From Rhizobiales bacterium YIM 77505 (GTDB lineage: Bacteria > Pseudomonadota > Alphaproteobacteria > Rhizobiales > Beijerinckiaceae), in NCBI GenBank assembly GCA_000745135.1, contig JQNH01000001.1, positions 930,001-994,000 of the forward strand: a DNA stretch of 64,000 nucleotides, given 5' to 3'. Shown here piece by piece: positions 21,796 through 30,131 of the stretch. A program made the position numbers and the translations under genes. Numbering within the stretch: position 1 is the first letter of the stretch; each line of letters begins with the position of its first letter. The notes below the pieces were generated by a model. That model was not told where the DNA came from. It was given only the letters and a program-made list of their open reading frames with translations, and made no database searches.

Positions 21796-21837
21796 GCGCG
21801 AGGTGAGGTTGGGGGCCGAGGGAACGACGTGGAATGT

Positions 21838-21864
21838 AACGCACGGTCCCGCTTGTTCGTTTCC
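21838..21864 (-). promoter_or_regulatory. Weak candidate EcfG-type promoter before glgX
   Basis: Minus strand GGAAAC (21864-21859), 17 bases, CGTT (21841-21838). The -35 element differs from GGAAC by one extra A. The site lies about 43 bp upstream of the glgX start, the right place for the promoter of the whole alpha-glucan operon. Confidence 0.3.
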
Positions 21865-22067
21865 ACCCAAAACGCAACCGACGGATGCAGCCTTGCGGCG
21901 CCGCCATCCCAAACAGCTCCGCGGGGGGGGCCGCCTCCGGCGGGAGTGGCGCGGAGCGACCGATCCGGAGATGGAGGCGGATTGGAAGGACCGACGGGGC
22001 GCTGTTCCCTCCATCCTTCATCCCGGCCTGCCGTCGCAGGCATCCAGGACAGGGCGGCGCGATGGAT

Positions 22068-23036
22068 TTATCCAGCTTGGATCCGTGCTCTTGCGTCCGC
22101 GCGCCTCGCGCGCCGTCGGCGCCCACGCGGACCCGTCGGCTCGCCCATCGCCGCAGGATCGAGGCGTTGCTGACAGGCGGCCATCTTGGCCCAGGGATCC
22201 GCTCGCAGCTCGTTGAGCCGCATGGGCACCGTCGCCATGGTGAAGCGCGACGGATCGAGCGACGGCGTCAGCTCCTCCCACGCGACCGGCGTCGCCACCG
22301 GAGCGCCGGGACGCGAGCGGGTGGAGTAGGGGGCGATCGCCGTCGAGGTCGGATCGTTGCGCAGATAATCGATGAAGATGCGCCCGCGCCGTTCGGCCTT
22401 GGCGATGCGGGTGAGGTAGCGTTCGGGCGTTGCCGCCGCCATCCGTTCCGCAAAGGCCTTGGCGAAGCTCTTCACCTCTGGCCAGGCATGACGGCGGGCG
22501 ATTGGCACGATCACGTGCACGCCCTTGCCGCCTGTCGTCTTGACGAAGCTCGCCAGCCCGAGCCGCTCCAGTTCGGCGCGCAGCTCATGCGCCGCGCTGG
22601 CGACATCGGCGAAACCGAGGCCCTCGCCTGGATCAAGATCGAAGATCACCCTGTCTGGACGGTCGGGGCGGTCGATGCGCGCGCCCCAAGGGTGGATCTC
22701 GAGCACACCCATCTGCACCAGGGCAAGGAGCCCCGCTTGGTCCTTGAGGAAGAGGTAGGCGCCGGAATCCTCGAATCCTGGGATGTCCACCTGCCCGAGC
22801 TCCGGAGGGATGCCGGAGCCTGCATGGCGCTGATAGAAGCACTTGCGTTGCCGCCCCGTGGGGCAGCGGACCAGCGTGATCGGTCGCCCTGCCACATGGG
22901 GAAGGATCCAATCGGAGACGGCCAGATAGTAATCGGCCAGCTGCCGCTTGGTGATGCCTTGCTCCGGATAGAGCACCTTGCCGGGGCTCGTCAGCCGCAC
23001 CCCAGCGATCTCGATCTCTGTGCTGGCGGGCGGCAT
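22068..23036 (-). CDS. LigD-type primase/polymerase, stand-alone
   Basis: The ATG at 23036 (MPPASTEIEIAGVRLTSPGKVLYPEQGITKR) lies one base after the ligase stop, so the two genes form an operon; 322 residues. This is the archaeo-eukaryotic primase-type polymerase domain of bacterial end-joining LigD: TSPGKVLYPEQGITKRQLADYY, the paired Asp in IFDLDPGEGLGFADV (about 132), TTGGKGVHVIVP, and IFIDYLRNDP (about 225), followed by TAIAPYSTRSRPGAPVATP. It would fill or extend DNA or RNA ends at double-strand breaks. In most bacteria this domain is fused to a ligase; here it is a separate protein. The C-terminus is a basic Arg/Ala tail. No Ku gene is in the window. Confidence 0.9.
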   Translation of the reverse strand: MPPASTEIEIAGVRLTSPGKVLYPEQGITKRQLADYYLAVSDWILPHVAGRPITLVRCPTGRQRKCFYQRHAGSGIPPELGQVDIPGFEDSGAYLFLKDQAGLLALVQMGVLEIHPWGARIDRPDRPDRVIFDLDPGEGLGFADVASAAHELRAELERLGLASFVKTTGGKGVHVIVPIARRHAWPEVKSFAKAFAERMAAATPERYLTRIAKAERRGRIFIDYLRNDPTSTAIAPYSTRSRPGAPVATPVAWEELTPSLDPSRFTMATVPMRLNELRADPWAKMAACQQRLDPAAMGEPTGPRGRRRRARRADARARIQAG

Positions 23037-23037
23037 G

Positions 23038-24138
23038 TCAGCGCTCCATGACAGCCCTGAGGAGCTTCGAGGGACGCGCCTCCTCCTGCAATTGCGCGAA
23101 GGTGCATTGGCGCGGCGCCTTGTCGGGTCGCCAGCGCAGGAGCGTCGTTCCGTGGCGGAAACGGTCGCCCGAGACGTGGTCATAGCGCACTTCGACCACG
23201 AGCTTGGGCTTGAGGGGTTGCCATTCGCTGCTGCGTTCCGTGGTCCAGCGGCTTGGGCCTCCAGGCGCCCTCCCGGTAAAGCCGGGCGGAGCCACGAGAG
23301 CCTCGAGGCGTTTCGTCAGGGCCGCGCGCTCGGCTCGCGGGATCGTCGAGGTGAAGCCCACATGGTCGAGCTCGCCTCTCTCATTATAGAGGCCAAGAAG
23401 CAGTGAGCCGACCTGGCGTCCGCCATTCTCATAGCGGAACCCGCCGACGACGCAGTCGGCCGTGCGCAGCCGCTTCACCTTCAGCATGGCACGCTCGCCC
23501 GACTCATATCGGCCGTCGACGCGCTTGGCGATAACGCCATCAAGCGCGCCGCCCGCTTTCACGAGCCATCGCTGCGCCTCTGCTCTCTGGCGCGTGAAGG
23601 GCGACAGGCGCAACGCGGTCTCGCCCTTGATGCCGGCGAAGAAGCCTTCGAGAGATTCGCGCCGTTCCTTCAGGGAGCGCTCGAGCAGCGACTCGCCGTC
23701 AGGCGTCGCAAGCATATCAAAGAGGATGAAGATGGCCGGTGTCTCCCCGGCAAGCTTCCGGATGCGGCTTTCTGCCGGGTGGAGCCGCATCTGCAGGGCA
23801 TCGAAGGACAGCGTATTGCCCTGAGGGATCGCAAGCTCCCCGTCGAGGACGAACTGCTCCTGCGGCAGGGCACGAAGCTCTTGCACGATTTCGGGGAAGT
23901 ACCGCCCGAGAGGCTTGCCCGACTTGGCACGGAGTTCCACATCCTCGCCGGACCTGAAGGCAAGGCAGCGGAATCCGTCCCATTTCGGCTCGAACTGCCA
24001 GCCCGACCCGCCGGGCAGTTCGTCGACGAGGCGCGCTTCCATCGGCGACACCCCCACCGGGACGGGGAGGCCGCGCAGCGCTCGCCTCGCTTCACCGGAC
24101 GAGCGGCTGGCGTGATGCCTTGTGCTGGGGAGAGGCAT
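23038..24138 (-). CDS. ATP-dependent DNA ligase (LigC/LigD-ligase type)
   Basis: The 366-residue protein starts at ATG 24138. The adenylation motif FEPKWDGFRCLAF puts the nucleophilic Lys at residue 52. Further ligase motifs are DGELAIP, FILFDMLA, DGVIAKRVDGRYESGERAMLKVK and a C-terminal OB fold (VVEVRYDHVSGDRFRHGTTLLRWRPDK). It seals nicks using ATP and probably acts with the LigD-type polymerase encoded one base downstream. The family includes LigC proteins and free-standing LigD ligase domains. A perfect EcfG-type promoter motif 70 bp upstream implies induction in stress or stationary phase. An in-frame extension to 24390 has no conserved sequence and would overlap that promoter. Confidence 0.9.
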   Translation of the reverse strand: MPLPSTRHHASRSSGEARRALRGLPVPVGVSPMEARLVDELPGGSGWQFEPKWDGFRCLAFRSGEDVELRAKSGKPLGRYFPEIVQELRALPQEQFVLDGELAIPQGNTLSFDALQMRLHPAESRIRKLAGETPAIFILFDMLATPDGESLLERSLKERRESLEGFFAGIKGETALRLSPFTRQRAEAQRWLVKAGGALDGVIAKRVDGRYESGERAMLKVKRLRTADCVVGGFRYENGGRQVGSLLLGLYNERGELDHVGFTSTIPRAERAALTKRLEALVAPPGFTGRAPGGPSRWTTERSSEWQPLKPKLVVEVRYDHVSGDRFRHGTTLLRWRPDKAPRQCTFAQLQEEARPSKLLRAVMER

Positions 24139-24207
24139 ACGCTTCACACACGCAACATGGGACCACTGCGCAAGGCCGACCCTCCGCCCGCGGTCCACGA
24201 CGGACTC

Positions 24208-24232
24208 AACGCAAGCGATCCGGACCTGTTCC
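24208..24232 (-). promoter_or_regulatory. Candidate EcfG (general stress) promoter of the ligase/polymerase operon
   Basis: Minus strand GGAAC (24232-24228), 16 bases, CGTT (24211-24208): an exact match to the EcfG consensus. It lies 70 bp upstream of the ligase ATG and in the correct orientation. Confidence 0.65.
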
Positions 24233-24389
24233 TCGCGCAGGAAACCTCGAGCGCTGGCGAAGCATTCGTCCTTTCTTTCGACGGCTGCATTGGGCCGCCG
24301 TTTCCGGTATCCTGGCCGTTGCGGTCCTGAGCGTTCCATTCTGTTTTGCCCCGCAGGATCGCGGGGCGGAGCCATGTGAGGATTGACCA

Positions 24390-25184
24390 TTGCCGATTTT
24401 CTCCCGACCGCTCCTGCGCAGGCGGAGCTGGGTCCTTCAGGGCCTTGGCGCAGGGGTTCTTGCCCTCATCCTGCAGGCGCCGGCGACCGCCGCCGGGCCA
24501 GGGGCGGAGCTGGAAGCGGTCTTGTCGCGTCTGCCGCTGCCGCCCGCCGTGGAGCCGCCCACCGAAACCGCGCTCAAGGCCCAGATGCGCGCCAACTTCC
24601 CGCGCGGCCGCTCTCTTTACCTTGCGCGCGTCAGGCAGGAGGCCGAACGGCAGGGGCTTCCGCCGGAGGTGGCGGACGCCGTCGCTCACGTGGAGAGCGC
24701 CTACGATCCGAATGCGGTGGGGGCGGATGGGGAGGTCGGGCTCATGCAGGTGCTGCCCTCGACCGCCCTCATGCTGGGATTCAGCGGGCCGCTAAGCCGG
24801 TTGCACGACCCGGAGACGAACATTCGCTTTGGTGTCACGTATCTTGCGCAGGCTTGGCGCCTCACGGGTGGCCGGCTCTGCGAGACCCTCGTCAAGTATC
24901 GCGCCGGACATGGAGAGACGAGGATCACGCCCCGGTCCGTCACTTATTGCCTGCGGGCGAAAGACCATCTGGCGACAATCGGCTCGCCCCTCGCGAATGC
25001 GCCGATGCCGGTTGCGGTGGCCTCCGCCGAGGCGGCGATGCCGTTGCCGCGCCTGGCGGCACGCCGCGGACGGGTCGTGCGGGCACGTCCCATCGTGAGC
25101 CGCGCCCGCTGGGCCGAGCACGAGCGCCGCATCAAGGCGATCGAGGCGAAGGTGACGTCTGCCAGCCTCACCATCATGCGCTGA
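24390..25184 (+). CDS. Lytic transglycosylase (SLT domain)
   Basis: The 264-residue protein cleaves peptidoglycan between MurNAc and GlcNAc without water. The start is probably TTG 24390 (MPIFSRPLLRRRSWVLQGLG), followed by a hydrophobic signal sequence ending in ATAAG. The SLT domain has the catalytic Glu at about residue 102 in AHVESAYDPNAVG, then GLMQVLPSTA, DPETNIRFGVTYL and VKYRAGHG. A basic C-terminal tail rich in Arg and Ala follows. It sits divergent from the ligase gene and convergent with the GGDEF/EAL gene. No ATG alternative lies close to the signal peptide; TGAGGA is a possible ribosome-binding site. Confidence 0.88.
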   Translation: MPIFSRPLLRRRSWVLQGLGAGVLALILQAPATAAGPGAELEAVLSRLPLPPAVEPPTETALKAQMRANFPRGRSLYLARVRQEAERQGLPPEVADAVAHVESAYDPNAVGADGEVGLMQVLPSTALMLGFSGPLSRLHDPETNIRFGVTYLAQAWRLTGGRLCETLVKYRAGHGETRITPRSVTYCLRAKDHLATIGSPLANAPMPVAVASAEAAMPLPRLAARRGRVVRARPIVSRARWAEHERRIKAIEAKVTSASLTIMR

Positions 25185-25200
25185 GAGCCCCGGCGGCTCT
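25184..25200. terminator. Small inverted repeat between convergent genes
   Basis: AGAGCC, a five-base loop and GGCTCT lie exactly between the stops of the transglycosylase and the GGDEF/EAL gene. There is no long T run on either side, so termination activity is only possible. Confidence 0.3.
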
Positions 25201-27412
25201 AAGCGACACGCTGCATCCGACGGGGATGCTGCAACAGGTCGGCAAGCTCGCTTGCCGGGCGGGGCTGGCTGAACAGGTAGCCCTGAACTTCCGTGCAGCC
25301 TTGTTCGCGCACCTGGCGGAGCTGATCCACGGTCTCGACTCCTTCGGCCGTGGTCACCATGCCGAGACTCGCGCCGAGGCTTGCCACGGCCCGGACGATG
25401 GCCATGCAGTCGCTCTTCTCCGCAAGCTCGCTGACGAAGGAGCGATCGATCTTGATCTTGTCGAAGGGGAAGCTGCGCAGATAGCTCAGGCTCGAATAGC
25501 CGGTGCCGAAATCGTCCATGGCGATGCGCACGCCAAGCCCGCGAAGCTGGTGGAGCGTGGCGAGGGTCGCCTCGTTGTCCTGCAGAAGCACCGACTCCGT
25601 GATCTCGAGCTCGAGCCGCTGCGGGGCGAGACCCGTGGTGTCGAGGGCCGAGACCACGGTGTGCACCAAGGTGCGGCTCCTGAACTGGGCCGGCGACAGG
25701 TTGACGGCCACCTTGACGGGTCTTGGCCAGCGCGCCGCCTCCGCACAAGCCTGGCGCACGACCCACTCGCCGAGCGGCACGATCAGACCGATCTCCTCAG
25801 CAAGCGGCACGAAGTCGGAGGGTGGAATCATGCCCCGCGTGGGATGGCGCCAGCGCAGGAGAGCTTCGAAGCCGTTCACTTCCTCCGTCTGGACGTCGAC
25901 GAGGGCTTGGTAGAAGAGCTCGAACTCGTCCTGGGTGAGCGCCTTGCGCAGGTCGAGCTCGAGGGCGCGCCGGCGCTGCAGGCGCGCGTCCATCTCCGGC
26001 TCGAAGTAGCGGAAGGTGCCGCGGCCATCCGTCTTGGCGCGATAGAGCGCCATGTCGGCGTTCTTGAGGAGCGTGTCGGCGTTGACGCCATCCGTCGGCG
26101 CGAAGGCAATGCCGATGCTAGCCCCGATCACGACCTGGTGCCCGTCGAGGTCATAGGGCTTGCTTAAGGTGTCGATGAGACGGTGCGCCAGGCGGCCTGC
26201 CTGCTCCGGGCGATCAAGCCCCGGCTGCAGGATGGCGAACTCGTCGCCGCCGAGACGTGCCACGGTATCGGTCTCGCGAACGCAGCCGATGAGGCGCTCG
26301 GTGACGGCGCACAGTAGCGCGTCCCCGACCGGGTGGCCAAGGGTGTCGTTGACGGCCTTGAAGTGGTCGAGGTCGAGGCAGAGCGTCGCCATGCTTTCGC
26401 CTCGCCTGACCCGCGCCAGGGCATCCTCCATCTTTTCGCGCAAATGCGTCCGGTTCGGCAAACCGGTCAGGGCGTCATGGCGCGCCATATGGGCGATCCG
26501 GGCCTCGGCCGCGATCGACTCGGTGACGTCCTCATGGGTCGCGACCCACCCGCCGCTCGGCAATGGCTGATGACTGATCTGGATCGTGCGGCCGTCGACC
26601 AGCGGTAGCCGGTAGCTTGCGGCCTTGCCCGCCCTAGCGCCTGCCACACTGGCTTCGTACGGACCATTTGGTTCGCGGGGGCTGTGCCCGGACCGTGCCC
26701 GGTGTTCGATGATGGCGGAAAGCGGGGTTCCCTCCTGCGTCAGCTCCTCCGGGAGCCCGTACATGGCAGCATAAGGCGCGTTGCAGACGATCAGCCGCGC
26801 CTCCTGGTCGAACATGCACAAGCCCTGACGCATGTTGTTGAGGGCCGCCGTGAAAAGCATGTTCTGATGGTCAAGCTCTTCCTCCCGCTGCCGGAGAAGC
26901 TTCAAGTGCCGCTGCAACTCTGCGTTCACCATTCGGAACGCCTTGTTGAGGGCGTTGAGCTCGGCGCGCGTGCGGCGCTGGGCCGCTTCCGCATGCCATT
27001 TCGCGGCGAGCGCCGTGCCAAGCCCCTCGACCTCCGCTCGATCGAAGGGCCTTCGCAGGAGGAAAGCGCGGTCGTAGCGCCGATCCGGCGGCGCCTCTGC
27101 ATCCGTGATGACGGCGAGGATGAGATGAGGGTCGAGGGCAGCCAGCGCCTTTACCGCCGGGGTCGGGTCGTTTCGTGGCAGAAGTCGCGCCGAGATCAAA
27201 GCGGCCTGGAAGGGCGCCGCGGCATCCCGGGCGTCGCTGAGCACTCCCAAAGCCTCCTCGACGGACCGGCAGGACACGATGTCAAGCACGGGGGCGGGCT
27301 CGTCATCATATGTCGGGCTCATCCGGATGGCGCGGGCAAGAAGGCGCCGATATGCCTTCAGATACGAGGCGTCCTCGTCTGCGACGAGCACGCGGTAGGC
27401 CTGCCTCGCCAT
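25199..27412 (-). CDS. REC-like/PAS/GGDEF/EAL cyclic-di-GMP enzyme
   Basis: The ATG at 27412 (MARQAYRVLVADEDASYLKAYRRLL, 737 residues) is chosen because GGGGGG lies ten bases upstream; ATG 27421 is too close to it. Residues 1-135 look like a degenerate receiver domain, followed by a coiled coil (about 150-190), a PAS domain (NNMRQGLCMFDQEARLIVCN), GGDEF and EAL. The GGDEF motif is intact (ARLGGDEFAIL, about 388), as is EAL (GFEALLRWRHP, about 513), with ITESVLLQD, MDDFGTGYSSLSYL and AEGVETVDQL. It could make or degrade cyclic-di-GMP depending on input. In many such tandem proteins one activity dominates. There is no membrane segment, so it is probably cytoplasmic. A CtrA-like site lies about 80 bp upstream. 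Confidence 0.92.
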   Translation of the reverse strand: MARQAYRVLVADEDASYLKAYRRLLARAIRMSPTYDDEPAPVLDIVSCRSVEEALGVLSDARDAAAPFQAALISARLLPRNDPTPAVKALAALDPHLILAVITDAEAPPDRRYDRAFLLRRPFDRAEVEGLGTALAAKWHAEAAQRRTRAELNALNKAFRMVNAELQRHLKLLRQREEELDHQNMLFTAALNNMRQGLCMFDQEARLIVCNAPYAAMYGLPEELTQEGTPLSAIIEHRARSGHSPREPNGPYEASVAGARAGKAASYRLPLVDGRTIQISHQPLPSGGWVATHEDVTESIAAEARIAHMARHDALTGLPNRTHLREKMEDALARVRRGESMATLCLDLDHFKAVNDTLGHPVGDALLCAVTERLIGCVRETDTVARLGGDEFAILQPGLDRPEQAGRLAHRLIDTLSKPYDLDGHQVVIGASIGIAFAPTDGVNADTLLKNADMALYRAKTDGRGTFRYFEPEMDARLQRRRALELDLRKALTQDEFELFYQALVDVQTEEVNGFEALLRWRHPTRGMIPPSDFVPLAEEIGLIVPLGEWVVRQACAEAARWPRPVKVAVNLSPAQFRSRTLVHTVVSALDTTGLAPQRLELEITESVLLQDNEATLATLHQLRGLGVRIAMDDFGTGYSSLSYLRSFPFDKIKIDRSFVSELAEKSDCMAIVRAVASLGASLGMVTTAEGVETVDQLRQVREQGCTEVQGYLFSQPRPASELADLLQHPRRMQRVA

Positions 27413-27490
27413 CGTCTGCATTCCCCCCAAGCGAAATGCGTCCGCGCTGCAACTTTGAAGCGCGGTTCGCCCCAGTCTGTCGCCCGCCGG

Positions 27491-27505
27491 CTAACGCTGC
27501 GTTAA
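27491..27505. promoter_or_regulatory. CtrA-like binding site between the GGDEF/EAL gene and glpK
   Basis: CTAA, seven bases, TTAA, followed by CC. The CtrA consensus is TTAA-N7-TTAA, often with CC after the second half, so this has one mismatch. It lies 79 bp upstream of the GGDEF/EAL start and about 210 bp upstream of glpK. Confidence 0.3.
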
Positions 27506-27715
27506 CCCGGGGCGCGCGCCACCCGCGGATCGCGCCCCGCAGATTCGTCCCCCCTTTGCGATGGTTGGCACGGAAGCCACACGTCAGCGCCAGGACGCGC
27601 CGCGCAGCGCGAGCATCACGAACGTTGCAGCGCCGCTGAGCCGCGATAGGCTGTGCCGGGCCTGACGCCTCTTTGGCTCACGGCGCCTCATGATCGCGCG
27701 TCCTTGGAGCATTGC

Positions 27716-29209
27716 ATGGGCCCCTATGTGCTTGCCATCGACCAGGGCACCACCTCGACCCGCGCCATCCTGTTTGATGCCGATGGCGCGAGCGCGGCGA
27801 TCGCCCAGCGGGAGTTCGCCCAGCACTACCCCGCCTCCGGCTGGGTCGAGCATGAGCCGGATGATCTGTGGAATACGACCCTGGCCACCTGCCGCGAGGC
27901 GATGGCGCGGGCGGGCGCCCGGGCCGGGGACATCGCTGCCATCGGCATCACCAATCAGCGCGAGACGGCCGTAATCTGGGACCGGGCCACCGGCGCGCCC
28001 GTGCATCGGGCGATCGTCTGGCAGGACCGCCGCACCGCGGATCTGTGCGCCCGCCTCAAAGAGGAGGGTTGTGAGGAGACGGTGACGGCCAAGACCGGGC
28101 TCCTTCTCGATCCCTACTTCTCGGGGACGAAGATCGCCTGGATCCTCGACAATGTGCCGGGCGCGCGCAGGCGGGCGGAGCGCGGCGAGCTCGCCTTCGG
28201 CACCATCGATTCCTACCTGCTCTGGCGCTTGACGGGCGGCGCTGTCCACGCGACCGATGCGACCAATGCCTCGCGCACCTTGCTCTTCGACATCCACAGG
28301 GGCTCATGGGATGAGGACCTGCTGAAGCTCTTCGACATTCCCTACGCCCTGCTCCCCGAGGTGCGCGACTGTTCTGGCCGCTTCGGCTCGTCGCTCCCGG
28401 AGCTGTTGGGAGGAGCGGTCGGCATTTGCGGGATGGCCGGGGACCAGCAGGCGGCGACGGTGGGCCAAGCCTGCTTTCAGCCCGGCATGGTCAAGTCAAC
28501 CTACGGCACCGGCTGCTTCGCCCTTCTCAATACCGGCGACCGCCCGGTCCGATCACGCAACAAGCTTCTCACCACCATCGCCTACCAGTTCGCCGGGCGA
28601 CGCGCCTACGCACTCGAGGGCTCGATCTTCGTCGCCGGGGCCGCGGTGCAATGGCTGCGAGACGGGCTCAAGCTCGTGGCGAGTGCCGCCGAGACCGGAT
28701 CCCTCGCCAACGACGCCGATCCGACGCAGGACGTCTATCTGGTGCCGGCCTTCGTGGGTTTGGGTGCGCCGTACTGGGAGCCGGACGTGCGCGGAGCCCT
28801 GTTCGGTCTCACGCGCAACACGGGGCCGAAGGAGCTCGCGCGGGCGGCGCTCGAGAGCGTATGCTTCCAGACGGCCGATCTGCTTGCGGCCATGCGCGAG
28901 GACTGGCCGCAGGCGGAGGGGGCGGAAACGGTGCTCAGGGTCGATGGCGGCATGGCGGCCTCCGACTGGACCATGCAGCGCCTCGCGGACATCCTCGCAG
29001 CGCCCGTGGACCGACCCGAGATCATGGAGACGACCGCCCTTGGCGCTGCCTATCTCGCTGGCTTTGCGGCAGGGGTCTATCCCGCGCCCGAGCGCTTCGC
29101 CGATCATTGGCGCCTCGAGCGCCGCTTCGCGCCGATGATGGCTGCGGACGAGCGCTCACGTCGGCTCGAAGGTTGGCGCCGGTCGGTCCGCGCTCTTCTG
29201 AACCGTTGA
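27716..29209 (+). CDS. glpK: Glycerol kinase
   Basis: GlpK phosphorylates glycerol with ATP to glycerol-3-phosphate. The ATG at 27716 ([21 protein letters not shown]) has GGAG seven bases upstream and gives 497 residues, the usual length. FGGY-family marks are plain: [63 protein letters not shown], and [19 protein letters not shown]. No glycerol-3-phosphate dehydrogenase, facilitator or regulator is nearby. The enoyl-CoA hydratase gene starts seven bases after the stop, so the two share a transcript even though their pathways differ. Confidence 0.95.
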   Translation: MGPYVLAIDQGTTSTRAILFDADGASAAIAQREFAQHYPASGWVEHEPDDLWNTTLATCREAMARAGARAGDIAAIGITNQRETAVIWDRATGAPVHRAIVWQDRRTADLCARLKEEGCEETVTAKTGLLLDPYFSGTKIAWILDNVPGARRRAERGELAFGTIDSYLLWRLTGGAVHATDATNASRTLLFDIHRGSWDEDLLKLFDIPYALLPEVRDCSGRFGSSLPELLGGAVGICGMAGDQQAATVGQACFQPGMVKSTYGTGCFALLNTGDRPVRSRNKLLTTIAYQFAGRRAYALEGSIFVAGAAVQWLRDGLKLVASAAETGSLANDADPTQDVYLVPAFVGLGAPYWEPDVRGALFGLTRNTGPKELARAALESVCFQTADLLAAMREDWPQAEGAETVLRVDGGMAASDWTMQRLADILAAPVDRPEIMETTALGAAYLAGFAAGVYPAPERFADHWRLERRFAPMMAADERSRRLEGWRRSVRALLNR

Positions 29210-29216
29210 GAGTGAG

Positions 29217-30008
29217 ATGGCCATGAGCTCCGAGCTGTTGCAGTGTTCCGTTCAAAGCGGCGTCGCCGTCCTGACCCTCAACAATCCGCCCCTCAATCTC
29301 GTCACCTTGGAGCTCACGCGGCAGCTCAACGAATGCGTGGCGCGGCTCGCGGACGAGGATGGCGTGCGCGTCCTTGTCCTTACTGGGTCCGGGTCGAAGG
29401 CCTTTTGCGTGGGATCGGACATCAAGGAATTCCCGGCAATGATGGCGGCGGGCGCTGTCGTCCCGAAGAAGCTGGCTCTCGAGAACGAAGCCTTCAGCCG
29501 TGTCGACGACTTCCCGAAGCCCACGATCGCCGCCCTCAATGGGCTTGCCTATGGCGGCGGGCTGGAGCTTGCGGTGGCATGCGACCTCATCGTGGCGGAG
29601 GAGGGAGATACGGTAGCCTTGCCGGAAACCAAGCTCGGTGTGTTTCCCGGCAGCGGCGGCACCGTCCGTGTGACCCGCCGGATCGGGGAGGGGCGCGCGA
29701 AGGAAATGATGTTCTTCGGCGATCCGGTGCCAGTGGAAACGGCCCACGCCTGGGGCCTCGTCAACCGGGTGGTGCCGAAAGGAATGGCGCTCGCCACCGC
29801 CCGCGACATGGCGCATCGCCTCGCCGCGCAGCCGAGCCTTGCCCTCAAGCATTGCAAGCGGCTCATCGACATGTCGTTCGACGTTCCGGAGGAGACGGCA
29901 ATCGAGGCGTCGCTGGCCATGAGCGACGAGGTTTTCTCAAGCCTTGACTGCGCCGAGGGCGTGCGCGCGTTCTTCGCCAAGGAGCCGCCGCGCTTCGACC
30001 GAAGCTGA
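29217..30008 (+). CDS. Enoyl-CoA hydratase/isomerase family protein
   Basis: This 263-residue crotonase-fold protein would hydrate or isomerise an acyl-CoA. The oxyanion-hole regions are seen in SGSKAFCVGSDIKEF and LNGLAYGGGLELAVACDLIVA, and the conserved Glu lies in LPETKLGVFPGSGGT. The two Glu residues of classical hydratases are partly conserved (ELAVACD and PETKLG), so hydratase activity is plausible. The start may be ATG 29217 or 29223. The gene follows glpK by seven bases and precedes a class III CoA-transferase by 123 bp, suggesting an acyl-CoA degradation pair of unknown substrate. Confidence 0.85.
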   Translation: MAMSSELLQCSVQSGVAVLTLNNPPLNLVTLELTRQLNECVARLADEDGVRVLVLTGSGSKAFCVGSDIKEFPAMMAAGAVVPKKLALENEAFSRVDDFPKPTIAALNGLAYGGGLELAVACDLIVAEEGDTVALPETKLGVFPGSGGTVRVTRRIGEGRAKEMMFFGDPVPVETAHAWGLVNRVVPKGMALATARDMAHRLAAQPSLALKHCKRLIDMSFDVPEETAIEASLAMSDEVFSSLDCAEGVRAFFAKEPPRFDRS

Positions 30009-30131
30009 AGCGCCGCCTGGATCGCGCTGAGACTCTCAGCGGTGGCGCTCGCTTGTGGGCCGGAAGCGGCCGATGCTAGCCTCATCGCAGCCGGAGCGGT
30101 CCTGAAGCGCTCCACGGTGCCAGGGGCCCGC

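Noticed and set aside
27540-27600. Sigma-54 type promoter (TGGCACG) before glpK
   Set aside because: The -24 half is present, but the required GC at -12 is missing at the proper spacing.
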